From contig ONDR01000006.1 in assembly GCA_900316675.1 (NCBI GenBank), forward strand, positions 1-64,000: a DNA stretch of 64,000 bases. Reading direction: 5' to 3'. Shown here piece by piece: positions 23,982-32,240 of this stretch (positions are counted from its first letter, which is position 1; every line of letters starts with the position of its first letter). The notes beneath the pieces were generated by a model. It saw nothing but the letters and a program-made list of their open reading frames with translations. It ran no database searches and was not told the DNA's origin. This DNA is from an uncultured Bacteroidales bacterium (GTDB lineage Bacteria > Bacteroidota > Bacteroidia > Bacteroidales > UBA932). Both the position numbers and the translations under genes were made by a program.

Positions 23982-26813
23982 ATGCCGAATTTCAATAGAG
24001 AACTAAATAGTATTATCCCCGCCGCAAGGCGTTACAGGGACCCTCTTCGCACACTTGCATGGGGCACAGATGCCGGCTTCTACCGTATGGTACCGCAGGT
24101 GGTAGTTCGCTCAAAGACAGAAGAAGAAGTATCCCGCTTACTGGCCGCTGCCAATGAAAACGGCGTCGCCGTAACTTTCAGGGCCGCAGGCACCAGCCTC
24201 TCCGGTCAGGCAGTCAGTGATTCAGTGCTTCTGGTGGCCGGTAAAAACTGGGAAAAGTACAGCTTCCATCCAGAGAACAATACCATTACCCTTCAGCCCG
24301 GAATCGTGGGCGCAAGGGTGAATGCGATACTGGCCAAATATGGCCGCTGTTTTGGTCCTGACCCTGCTTCCATCGGCAGCTGTATGGTGGGCGGCATCGT
24401 AATGAACAATGCCAGCGGAATGAGCTGCGGCACACATGCCAACAGCGACAAAGAACTTGTATCGGCCCGCATCATTTTTGCCGACGGTACTATACTTGAC
24501 ACCGCATCCCCGGAGAGCCGCAACGCCTTTCATGCAAGCCATAAAAGCTTCATAGAGGGCATAGAGGCCATAAGAGACCAGATTCAAGGGGACGAGAAAC
24601 TCTCTTCCCGCATCCGCTACAAATACTCAATCAAGAACGTGACGGGTCTTAACCTGCTGCCTTTTGTCAGGTTTACAGATCCTTTCGATATCATCGCCCA
24701 CCTGCTTGTGGGTTCAGAGGGTACCCTGGCCTTCCTTAGCCAGGTTACAATGAACACCCTGCCCATTGCGCCTTTTAAGGCCAGTGCAATGATTTACTTC
24801 AACACCATCAGCGACGCCGCAAGGGCCGTGGTGGCAATGAAGAAGCTGGACGTAAGTGCGGCGGAGCTACTGGACATCCGTTCCCTGACGTCGGTAAACG
24901 ACCCTCACCTGAGCCCTTCAATCCCTGACCTGACGGCTGTACTTACAGAGGTGCGGGCATCGGACAAAAAGGCTCTGGAAAGCAAAATATCGGCCGTACA
25001 GGCCGTTCTGAAGCCCTTCGGCGTAGAGGTTAAGTTTACATCGGACCCTAAGGAATATGCACCTTACTGGGCCATCAGGGCCGGTATTTTCCCCACTGTG
25101 GGTGGACTTCGCAAACAGGGGACTACCTGCCTTATAGAGGATGTCGCCTTCCATATTGAGGATCTGCCTCAGGCTACCGCAGACCTTTCTGCACTGCTTG
25201 ACAAGCATGGTTACGACGACTCCTGCATCTACGGTCATGCGCTGGAAGGAAACTTCCATTTTATTATAAATCAGGCATTTGACTCTGATAAAGAAGTTGC
25301 CCGTTACGAGGCTATGATCCGCGACGTGGCAGAAATGGTGGTAGGGAAGTACGATGGCTCGCTTAAGGCCGAGCACGGTACCGGCCGCAACATGGCTCCC
25401 TTCGTAGAGTATGAGTGGGGAAGTGAGGCCTATGAAATAATGAAGCGTGTGAAGGCTCTCTTTGACCCTAAGGGCATACTGAACCCGGGCGTTATTTTTA
25501 ACGACGATCCCAAGTGCTTCATAAAGAACTTCAAGGCTATGCCGGTTCTTAAACCTGCAATCGGGGCGGATGAGCCTGAACTTCAGGAGGTTTACAACAA
25601 ACTGAATAAATGCATCGAGTGTGGTTTCTGCGAGGTTAACTGCCTGTCCTGCGGCTTTACCCTTAGCTCCAGGACGCGAATCGTGGCCCAGCGAGAGATT
25701 GCCCGCCTTAAGGCCGACGGCTCTGATCCGTCCCGCCTGAAGGCCCTTCAGAAGGCATATAAATACCTTGGTGATACAACCTGCGCCGGTGACGGCCTTT
25801 GCTCCATGTCCTGCCCTATGGGCATCAACGTGGCGGATCTTACCCACCAGGTAAGGCGTGAAAAACTGCCCGCTGGCTCGTTTGGCTACAAACTTGGAAA
25901 CTTTGCGGCAGAGCATCTTGCCGGCATCAAGAAAGGAGTCCGTGGCGCACTTCGTACAGCATCGGTAACAAGCAATATAATTGGCGGACCGGCAATGAGG
26001 GCCATCGGAAAGGGTCTTCACGGCCTTGGCCTGCCTCTTTGGACTACTGAAACCCCTAAAGCTTACAAGGTTCACGGGGTGGCCCAGAAGCCTGCAGAGC
26101 GCAAGGTGGTTTACTTCCCCAGCTGCCTTAACCAGACAATGGGAGTGGCTGCAAAGGGAAGTCCGGTAAAGACTCCGCTGGTAAATGAAATGACGGCCCT
26201 TCTTAACAAGGCCGGATACGAGGTCATTTTCCCTGAAAAGATGGACAGCCTGTGCTGCGGCACAATCTGGGAAAGTAAGGGTATGCCTGAAATCGCCGAC
26301 CGCAAGACCTCTGAACTTGAAGAGGCCCTTTGGAAGGCATCGGAGCAGGGTAAATATCCCGTCCTTTGCGACCAGAGCCCATGCCTTCACAGGATGCGCA
26401 GCAAGATAACAAAAATGCAGCTCTACGAGCCTGCAGAGTTTATTTACGACTTCCTGATGCCGCACCTGACTGTGGTTTCCAAGGAGCCGAAGGTGGCTGT
26501 TCATGTAACCTGTTCTACCCGCAAGATGGGTATCAGGGACAAGATGGTAGAACTGGCTAAGATGTGCGCTAATGAAGTTGTACTCCCGGAGGGCGTTGGC
26601 TGCTGCGGCTATGCTGGTGACAAAGGCATGAACAACCCTGAGCTGAACGCTTATGCCCTGCGCAAGCTTAAGGAAGAGGTGGCCGGCGTGCCCGTTGGTT
26701 ATTCCAATAGCCGCACCTGCGAGATTGGTCTTGCAACCAATTCCGGAATTCCTTACGTGTCAATTGCTTACCTTGTAAATAAATGCACGAAATCTAAAAT
26801 TCAAAACATATAA
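23982..26813 (+). CDS. FAD-linked oxidase/Fe-S fusion (D-lactate or glycolate dehydrogenase type)
   Basis: 943-aa fusion. Residues about 1-520 form the FAD-binding type 4 domain and C-terminal oxidase domain (TFRAAGTSLSGQAVSD, PDPASIGSCMVGGIVMNNASG, HALEGNFHFII, KAEHGTGRNMAPFVEYEWG). Then come a 4Fe-4S ferredoxin region (CIECGFCEVNC; CAGDGLCSMSCPMG) and a GlpC/HdrB-like CCG domain with CCGTIWES and GCCGYAGDKG. Such proteins oxidise D-lactate, glycolate or 2-hydroxyglutarate at the membrane and feed quinones; the substrate is unproven. The start is set by the promoter; an upstream in-frame TTG overlaps the -33 element. Confidence 0.9.
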   Translation: MPNFNRELNSIIPAARRYRDPLRTLAWGTDAGFYRMVPQVVVRSKTEEEVSRLLAAANENGVAVTFRAAGTSLSGQAVSDSVLLVAGKNWEKYSFHPENNTITLQPGIVGARVNAILAKYGRCFGPDPASIGSCMVGGIVMNNASGMSCGTHANSDKELVSARIIFADGTILDTASPESRNAFHASHKSFIEGIEAIRDQIQGDEKLSSRIRYKYSIKNVTGLNLLPFVRFTDPFDIIAHLLVGSEGTLAFLSQVTMNTLPIAPFKASAMIYFNTISDAARAVVAMKKLDVSAAELLDIRSLTSVNDPHLSPSIPDLTAVLTEVRASDKKALESKISAVQAVLKPFGVEVKFTSDPKEYAPYWAIRAGIFPTVGGLRKQGTTCLIEDVAFHIEDLPQATADLSALLDKHGYDDSCIYGHALEGNFHFIINQAFDSDKEVARYEAMIRDVAEMVVGKYDGSLKAEHGTGRNMAPFVEYEWGSEAYEIMKRVKALFDPKGILNPGVIFNDDPKCFIKNFKAMPVLKPAIGADEPELQEVYNKLNKCIECGFCEVNCLSCGFTLSSRTRIVAQREIARLKADGSDPSRLKALQKAYKYLGDTTCAGDGLCSMSCPMGINVADLTHQVRREKLPAGSFGYKLGNFAAEHLAGIKKGVRGALRTASVTSNIIGGPAMRAIGKGLHGLGLPLWTTETPKAYKVHGVAQKPAERKVVYFPSCLNQTMGVAAKGSPVKTPLVNEMTALLNKAGYEVIFPEKMDSLCCGTIWESKGMPEIADRKTSELEEALWKASEQGKYPVLCDQSPCLHRMRSKITKMQLYEPAEFIYDFLMPHLTVVSKEPKVAVHVTCSTRKMGIRDKMVELAKMCANEVVLPEGVGCCGYAGDKGMNNPELNAYALRKLKEEVAGVPVGYSNSRTCEIGLATNSGIPYVSIAYLVNKCTKSKIQNI

Positions 26814-26817
26814 CACT

Positions 26818-28011
26818 ATGCCCAAAATTTCTATGAGGGGCTCAGAAATGCCCGCTTCACCTATCCGTAAACTCGTTCCTTTCGCAGACGCTGCAAAGAA
26901 ACGCGGAACTAAGGTTTTCCATCTTAACATCGGCCAGCCTGACCTTCCCACTCCGCAGAAGGCTCTTGACGCTCTTAAACACATCGACCGCAAGACTTTG
27001 GAATACACCCATTCACAGGGTCTCCTTTCACTGCGCGAGAAGCTCGTCGGCTACTATTCAAAGTTTGGAATCAACCTTACTCCGGACGAGATTATGATCA
27101 CCTGCGGCGGTTCAGAAGCCCTTCTCTTTGCCTTCCTGGCCTGCCTCAATCCCGGTGACGAGCTCATCATGGTAGAGCCCGGTTATGCAAACTACCTTGG
27201 TTTCGCCGTTACTGCCGGCATCAATGTTAAGACCGTTACCTCCCGCATCGAGGAAGGTTTTGCACTGCCTTCAGTAGAGGCCTTCGAGGCTGCTATCACC
27301 CCCAAGACCAAGGCTATCCTTATCTGCAACCCTAACAACCCTACCGGTTACCTTTATTCAGAAGAGGAGCTCCTTCGCCTTCGCGACATCGTAAAGAAGC
27401 ACGACCTCTTCCTTCTTGCAGATGAGGTTTACCGTGAGTTCGTTTACAACGGCCAGCCTTACCGCAGCGCCCTTACCCTTGAGGGAATAGAGAATAACGT
27501 AATTGTAGTTGATTCAGTATCAAAGCGTTATTCAGAGTGCGGCGTACGTGTTGGTATGCTTGTTTCCCATAACAAAGAGGTACTTTCAACCGTTATGAAG
27601 TTTGCTCAGAGCCGTCTTTGCCCTCCTCTGGTAGGTCAGTTGGTTGCCGAGGCTTCTATCGAGGGTACCGAGGCTTATGCAAAAGAGTGCTTTGACGAGT
27701 ACAAGGCTCGCCGCGACTTCTTCATCGAAGGCCTTAACAAGATCGAGGGCGTTTACAGCCCCAAGCCGGAAGGTGCTTTCTACACTGTTGTAAGCTTGCC
27801 GGTTGATGATGCCGAGGCTTTCTGCAAGTGGTGTCTTACAGACTTCAGCTACGAGGGTTGCACCGTTATGATGGCCCCTGCAGCCGGTTTCTACGGTGAC
27901 CACGAGATTGGCCGCAAGCAGGTTCGTATGGCTTACGTTCTTTGCATAGAGGATCTTGCAAAGGCCCTGAAGTGCCTTGAAGAGGCCCTCAAGGCTTACA
28001 ATCGTAGGTAA
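26818..28011 (+). CDS. Class I/II pyridoxal-phosphate aminotransferase
   Basis: 397-aa fold-type I aminotransferase (AspC-like) with SQGLLSLREKLVGYY, CGGSEALLFAF, CNPNNPTGYLYSEEEL, the substrate-region Tyr in LADEVYREFVYNG, the PLP lysine in DSVSKRYSECGVRVG and C-terminal RMAYVL. It probably moves amino groups between aspartate or alanine and 2-oxo acids; the substrate cannot be read. It starts 4 bp after the oxidoreductase, so they form one transcript. Confidence 0.93.
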   Translation: MPKISMRGSEMPASPIRKLVPFADAAKKRGTKVFHLNIGQPDLPTPQKALDALKHIDRKTLEYTHSQGLLSLREKLVGYYSKFGINLTPDEIMITCGGSEALLFAFLACLNPGDELIMVEPGYANYLGFAVTAGINVKTVTSRIEEGFALPSVEAFEAAITPKTKAILICNPNNPTGYLYSEEELLRLRDIVKKHDLFLLADEVYREFVYNGQPYRSALTLEGIENNVIVVDSVSKRYSECGVRVGMLVSHNKEVLSTVMKFAQSRLCPPLVGQLVAEASIEGTEAYAKECFDEYKARRDFFIEGLNKIEGVYSPKPEGAFYTVVSLPVDDAEAFCKWCLTDFSYEGCTVMMAPAAGFYGDHEIGRKQVRMAYVLCIEDLAKALKCLEEALKAYNRR

Positions 28012-28020
28012 ATAATAAAT

Positions 28021-28887
28021 ATGGCCACGGAGGATAAGACTCGGCCGGAGGCCGTAGGGGTTTGGGGGAGTCGTCTCCCCCAGTATGACCTAAAACTTAA
28101 GGCCGTGTTAGCGGCCTTTTCTGCTCTGTGCGAGCGGAAGGGCCTCCGCTGGTTTATCTCCTTCGGCAGTGCCATAGGCACGGTCCGCCACGGCGGCATG
28201 ATCCCCTGGGACGACGACATCGACGTTTACATGCCCCGGGAAGACTTCCGCAAGCTGCTTTCTTTGCCGGATCCGGAAGGCTACGAGATTGTGCACCTTA
28301 GCCGCAGCAGCCAGCCCCTGCCTTACACTTATGCCAAATTCTGCGACGCCAATTCCACCATCTGGGAGCAGCGCAAATACCCCTGCGTAATAGGAGTTTT
28401 CATCGATGTCTTCCCGCTGGACGAGGTTCCGGCTGCGCAGGCTCACGAGCTTCGCAAGGCCTATTCAGAGCGCCTGATTGCGTATAAGAGGGGAATCCGC
28501 CGTACGTCCTGGAAGCAGTGGCTGCATGGCTCGCTTCACGACAAAGTTGCTACGGTCCAGGATTTCCTGTACTACAGGCCTTTCTGCCGCCGCAGCCTCC
28601 GTCGTCTCATGTCTTACGATGCCCGCGTCGCCGCCCTTAAGGGCGATAAGTACATTCTGTACGACAATATTTATCCCGATGCCAAGGTGGTTTACGATAA
28701 GTCGCTGTTTGCCGGCGAACCGGTAATGGCGGACTTCGACGGCTTAAAGGTGCCGCTGCCTTCCGGCAACGATGCCATACTGCGGCAGATTTATGGTGAC
28801 TACATGACCCCTCCGCCGGAGGATAAGCGTGTGTCCGGACACCATCAGTATTACATTAACCTGGAGGAAAGAGTATGTCCTTTTTAA
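28021..28887 (+). CDS. LicD family transferase
   Basis: 288-aa LicD protein: FISFGSAIGTVRHGGMIPWDDDIDVYM is the nucleotidyltransferase-fold core with its metal Asp triad, followed by GVFIDVFPLDEVP and a C-terminal HHQYYIN. LicD enzymes transfer phosphorylcholine or polyol phosphates from CDP carriers to surface glycans. With a PepM-CMP-transferase gene at 9218, this is a candidate for attaching the CMP-activated phosphonate, although the genes are 15 kb apart. The first 20 residues are encoded by two perfect hairpins (28042-28082) and are probably not part of the fold. Confidence 0.9.
   Translation: MATEDKTRPEAVGVWGSRLPQYDLKLKAVLAAFSALCERKGLRWFISFGSAIGTVRHGGMIPWDDDIDVYMPREDFRKLLSLPDPEGYEIVHLSRSSQPLPYTYAKFCDANSTIWEQRKYPCVIGVFIDVFPLDEVPAAQAHELRKAYSERLIAYKRGIRRTSWKQWLHGSLHDKVATVQDFLYYRPFCRRSLRRLMSYDARVAALKGDKYILYDNIYPDAKVVYDKSLFAGEPVMADFDGLKVPLPSGNDAILRQIYGDYMTPPPEDKRVSGHHQYYINLEERVCPF
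28042..28082 (+). repeat. Two hairpins at the 5' end of the licD-like gene
   Basis: CGGCC-GGA-GGCCG (28042-28054) is followed by an 8-bp perfect hairpin TGGGGGAG-TCGT-CTCCCCCA (28063-28082). Both lie inside the coding region, before the conserved fold. They may be a small palindromic insertion or an mRNA structure over the start region. Confidence 0.55.
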
Positions 28888-29480
28888 AGATTCTCGCCCG
28901 TCAGCCAAGGAAGTTTGGCACACGTCTTACCCGCCTTCGCAACAAGCTGGGTTTCAGGATGAACGGTGTGGGCTATGGCAAAAAATGCTGCCTGGAGGGC
29001 CGTATATGGCTTTCTGTAGAGGATGGCGCAAAGGTGAGTATTGGCAATGGCTGCCATATTACCGGCGGGCGCTTTGTCAACCGCATCGGCCGCAATCTGG
29101 CGTCTTCGCTTAGTGCCGCAAAAGGTGCTACTCTGACTATCGGCGACGGTTGTGGCATCAGTTCTACCTGCATTTGGGCGCGTAAGAGCATAGTTATCGG
29201 GAACAACGTCAATATTGGTGCGGATTGCACAATTCTGGACCACGACGCCCACAGTCTTTATGCTCTTCACCGTCACAGTTACAGTGCCGATGTGGCCCAT
29301 ATTTCCGCTGCTCCTGTGGTGATAGGGGATGATGTTCTTCTTGGGACCAAAACAATTGTGCTTAAGGGAGTTACAATTGGTGCCCGCTCTGTTGTAGGTG
29401 CCGGCAGCGTGGTTACTTGCGATATTCCTGCCGACGAAATCTGGGCCGGTAATCCTGCAAAGTTTATAAGGAAAATTTGA
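28875..29480 (+). CDS. Left-handed beta-helix acyltransferase (serine acetyltransferase/maltose O-acetyltransferase type)
   Basis: 201 aa with hexapeptide repeats (VSIGNGCHITGG, LTIGDGCGISSTCIWARKSIVIGNNVNIGADCTILDHD), the catalytic-loop His in DHDAHSL and the usual end VVIGDDVLLGTKTIVLKGVTIG ... VVTCDIPADEIWAGNPAKFI. It probably O-acetylates a sugar of the surface glycan built by its neighbours. It overlaps the licD-like gene by 13 bp. Confidence 0.93.
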   Translation: MSFLKILARQPRKFGTRLTRLRNKLGFRMNGVGYGKKCCLEGRIWLSVEDGAKVSIGNGCHITGGRFVNRIGRNLASSLSAAKGATLTIGDGCGISSTCIWARKSIVIGNNVNIGADCTILDHDAHSLYALHRHSYSADVAHISAAPVVIGDDVLLGTKTIVLKGVTIGARSVVGAGSVVTCDIPADEIWAGNPAKFIRKI

Positions 29481-29483
29481 TGA

Positions 29484-29583
29484 TCCGGTGCCTGTCCCAG
29501 TACCGTCGCTTCGCGACCCCACCGCAAGCGGTCCCCCCTCTTACACCGCCGAGGGTGGCATGGGTCCTGGGGCAGGCACCGGA
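29484..29583. repeat. Palindromic element between the acyltransferase and glycosyltransferase genes
   Basis: Arms of 21 bp (29484-29504, starts TCCGGTGCCTG; 29563-29583, ends CAGGCACCGGA) pair with two non-Watson-Crick positions. The core carries GTCGC-TTC-GCGAC and ACCGC-AA-GCGGT hairpins. The layout (long arms, CGCTTCGC core, a second hairpin, a CCCCTC-like stretch) matches the reverse complement of the element at 13026-13153, suggesting one family. Confidence 0.75.
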
Positions 29584-29604
29584 CTCATCTACTGATTGTT
29601 AGAT

Positions 29605-30843
29605 ATGAAAGTTCTGTGGTTTTCAAATACACCTTCAAGGTACTATAGCCAGGGTTCTGGGAAGGGTTACAATGGGGGAGGATGGATATCTTCCCTGGAG
29701 GCCCTGGTCAGGACTAAGGTAGAGCTGGGGATAGTATTCCTGACTGCTTCTGCTGATGATGCTCCGCGCCGCGTTCAGGGTGTCCAGTATTACCCGGTAT
29801 TTGACCCCACAGACAACAGAAAGGCCCGCACCAAAAAGCTTTTCTTTGGACATAATGCCGCAGATAAATACTTGGTAAATAAATACTTAGGAGTTGTCCG
29901 CGAGTTCAAGCCTGATGTTATACAGGTCTTTGGCAGCGAGCATTCCTTCGGCCTGGTAGCGGAGCATACAGACGTGCCGGTAGTGCTTCACGTCCAGGGA
30001 ATTGTCAAGCCTTACTACGACGTCTATCTGCCTTTCTGTTCCTGGCCAAAATACATACTTTGCGGCGGGGGAGGTTTTTCCGCTGCGCTGCAGAGGTTTT
30101 ACACCCGAAGCCGCTGGCGTCATGCCGTACGCCGCGAGGCCCGCATTCTGGACCTGGTTCAGAACTACCTGTGCCGCACTGACTGGGACAGGGAAATGAC
30201 TCTGGCTGCCAATCCTAAGGCCAGGATCCTTCACGGTGGGGAAGTACTGCGGCCGGTTTTCTACGAGGCTGAGCCTTGGAAAGTAAAACCGCACGAGGCA
30301 ACCCCCGTCTTTGTTACAACTATCTCTGAGCCTCCTTACAAAGGCATGGATCTGGTGCTCAAGGCCGGGGCGAATCTTAAGGAAATGGGCGTTGAGTTCG
30401 TCTGGAAGGTCTATGGCAACGTTAACCCGCGCTTCTTTGAAAAGATTACAGGAATTACCTGCGAGCAGGCCGGCGTCACCCTTTGCGGCGTGGCAGATGC
30501 AGAGACTTTGGCACGTGAGCTTAATGCCTGCACGGCCTATGTGCATCCTTCCTACATAGATAACAGCCCCAACAGTGTGTGCGAGGCCCAGATGCTTGGC
30601 GTGCCTGTCATTGCGGCTGCAGTCGGCGGCGTACCATCGCTCATAGAAAACGGCAAGACCGGTTTTCTATTTACCCCAGGCAGTTCAGCCTCGCTTGCCA
30701 CTAACATGGCCCTGCTAAAAATAATGCCCCCAGAAGATCTGGAGGCTCTATCTGTTACTACCCGCTCTGTGGCACTTCAGCGCCACGACAGGGATGCAAT
30801 CGTTAACGAATTACTTGCGACCTTTGCGTCTCTCTGCTCTTGA
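29605..30843 (+). CDS. GT4-type glycosyltransferase
   Basis: 412-aa GT-B fold glycosyltransferase. The N-terminal acceptor domain begins MKVLWFSNTPSRYY, and the C-terminal GT4 donor site contains AYVHPSYIDNSPNSVCEAQMLGVPVIAAAVGGVPSLIENGKTGFLF with the E-x7-E-like motif. The gene adds a sugar to an extracellular polysaccharide or glycolipid together with the licD and acetyltransferase genes. ATG 29605 is preferred to an in-frame TTG 9 bases earlier. Its 3' end overlaps the leftward DUF4293 gene by 33 bp, tail to tail. Confidence 0.93.
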   Translation: MKVLWFSNTPSRYYSQGSGKGYNGGGWISSLEALVRTKVELGIVFLTASADDAPRRVQGVQYYPVFDPTDNRKARTKKLFFGHNAADKYLVNKYLGVVREFKPDVIQVFGSEHSFGLVAEHTDVPVVLHVQGIVKPYYDVYLPFCSWPKYILCGGGGFSAALQRFYTRSRWRHAVRREARILDLVQNYLCRTDWDREMTLAANPKARILHGGEVLRPVFYEAEPWKVKPHEATPVFVTTISEPPYKGMDLVLKAGANLKEMGVEFVWKVYGNVNPRFFEKITGITCEQAGVTLCGVADAETLARELNACTAYVHPSYIDNSPNSVCEAQMLGVPVIAAAVGGVPSLIENGKTGFLFTPGSSASLATNMALLKIMPPEDLEALSVTTRSVALQRHDRDAIVNELLATFASLCS

Positions 30844-31257
30844 TTTACGCAGGGAACCTGAACTCTCTACCAGAAGCTGGTCGGCCAGGATGGCGCGAGC
30901 GGCAAGTACGTCCAGTATGATGCAAACTACCGGGAAGATAGCCGGGAGCTTGAATACATAGACCTCGTGGATAGAGAAGTAATCCAGTACAATCCAAATC
31001 TGCAGCGCCAGTGTGATGATGGCGGCAAGAACGGCCGTACGCATCTGGAAGACGCGGTGCTTAACAATGGTGAGCGCCATAAAGTTCAGCAGAAGGATGA
31101 TAATCAGCATGATAAGATGTGACACCTTGTCTGTGAAACGGATGGCGTCTGCTACCGCACCGTCTGAGCCAAGGCAAACGGCCTCATTTGAAAACAGCAT
31201 AACGGCAATAAGAATCGTAGATATTGCCAGGTATAAGGTTTGTACTCTTTGCCACAT
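30811..31257 (-). CDS. DUF4293 family membrane protein
   Basis: 148 aa with four membrane helices (about 5-24, 45-65, 75-95 and 105-130), beginning MWQRVQTLYLAISTILIAVML, and a basic tail (RKSRAERRKGRK). It fits the small Bacteroidota family DUF4293 of unknown function. A longer GTG start at 31281 would lie within the predicted promoter, so ATG 31257 is chosen. Confidence 0.85.
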   Translation of the reverse strand: MWQRVQTLYLAISTILIAVMLFSNEAVCLGSDGAVADAIRFTDKVSHLIMLIIILLLNFMALTIVKHRVFQMRTAVLAAIITLALQIWIVLDYFSIHEVYVFKLPAIFPVVCIILDVLAARAILADQLLVESSGSLRKSRAERRKGRK

Positions 31258-31280
31258 AGTTGTATAAGTTTTTTGCGGCA

Positions 31281-31317
31281 CAAAAATAGGAATAATCGAA
31301 ATAAAATCCTATATTTG
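31281..31317. promoter_or_regulatory. Divergent promoters of DUF4293 and nucleoside phosphorylase
   Basis: Minus strand TATTTTTG (31288-31281) for DUF4293 and plus strand TATATTTG (31310-31317) for the phosphorylase both match TAnnTTTG. Neither has a clear -33 TTTG. The two elements are 21 bp apart. Confidence 0.6.
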
Positions 31318-31364
31318 TTCTTTACCAAGAATAAAGTTAAACTAATTGCCAAATACCATTTACT

Positions 31365-32234
31365 ATGAGAATAGCTGAATCTGAACTTATTATCAATGCA
31401 GACGGCTCTGCATTCCATATTCATCTTCGTCCTGAAGAACTTGCAGACAATGTAATCCTCGTTGGCGACCCCGGCAGGGTCGCTATGGTATCGGAATTCC
31501 TGACAGACATAGAGTTCCGTCACGAATCCCGCGAATTCGTCTCCGTAACAGGTAAATACAACGGCAAACGCGTTACTGTCCTGTCTACCGGCATCGGTAC
31601 GGACAATATCGATATCGTAATGAATGAGCTTGATGCTCTTGCAAACATAGACTTCAAGACCCGTGAGGTTAAGAAAGAGCACCGCACCCTTACCGTACTT
31701 CGCATCGGCACATGCGGCGCAGTGCAGCCCGATATTCCTATTGGCTCATACATCTTCTCCCACATTTCCGTTGGCTGCGACGGCCTTCTCAACTGGTACG
31801 CAGACCGCGAAAAGATATCCCTCATGGATATGGAAGAGGCTTTCAAGAAGCATGTGGGCTGGAACAAATATCTTGCATCACCTTACTTCGTACGTGCAAG
31901 CCAGAAGCTCATCGACAAATTCAAAGACGTTACCGTTAAGGGTGTAACTATCTCTGCAGGTGGCTTCTACGGCCCTCAGGGACGTGTGCTCCGTCTTCCT
32001 TTGGCCATGCCTGACATGGTATCCAAGTTCGAGTCCTTCAAATACGGAGAATACCGTATCACTAACTTCGAGATGGAAGGCTCTGCGCTTGCAGGTATCT
32101 GTGCTCACCTTGGCCATGACGCCGGTACTGTTTGCTGCGCAATTGCCAACAGGCACATCGGCAGCAGCAACCCTGATTACAAGGCCCTCGTACGTGGCCT
32201 GGTTAAACTCTGCCTTGACAAACTGACCGAATAA
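31365..32234 (+). CDS. Nucleoside phosphorylase (uridine phosphorylase-like)
   Basis: 289-aa PNP/UDP family enzyme cleaving nucleosides with phosphate to free base and ribose-1-phosphate. VILVGDPGRVAMVSEFL contains the phosphate-binding GDPGR, STGIGTDNIDIVMNEL the second phosphate loop, and TNFEMEGSALAGICAHLGH the ribose-binding Met-Glu. Whether the base is uracil or a purine is not certain, though the fold most resembles uridine phosphorylase. Confidence 0.92.
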   Translation: MRIAESELIINADGSAFHIHLRPEELADNVILVGDPGRVAMVSEFLTDIEFRHESREFVSVTGKYNGKRVTVLSTGIGTDNIDIVMNELDALANIDFKTREVKKEHRTLTVLRIGTCGAVQPDIPIGSYIFSHISVGCDGLLNWYADREKISLMDMEEAFKKHVGWNKYLASPYFVRASQKLIDKFKDVTVKGVTISAGGFYGPQGRVLRLPLAMPDMVSKFESFKYGEYRITNFEMEGSALAGICAHLGHDAGTVCCAIANRHIGSSNPDYKALVRGLVKLCLDKLTE

Positions 32235-32240
32235 TCGCAG

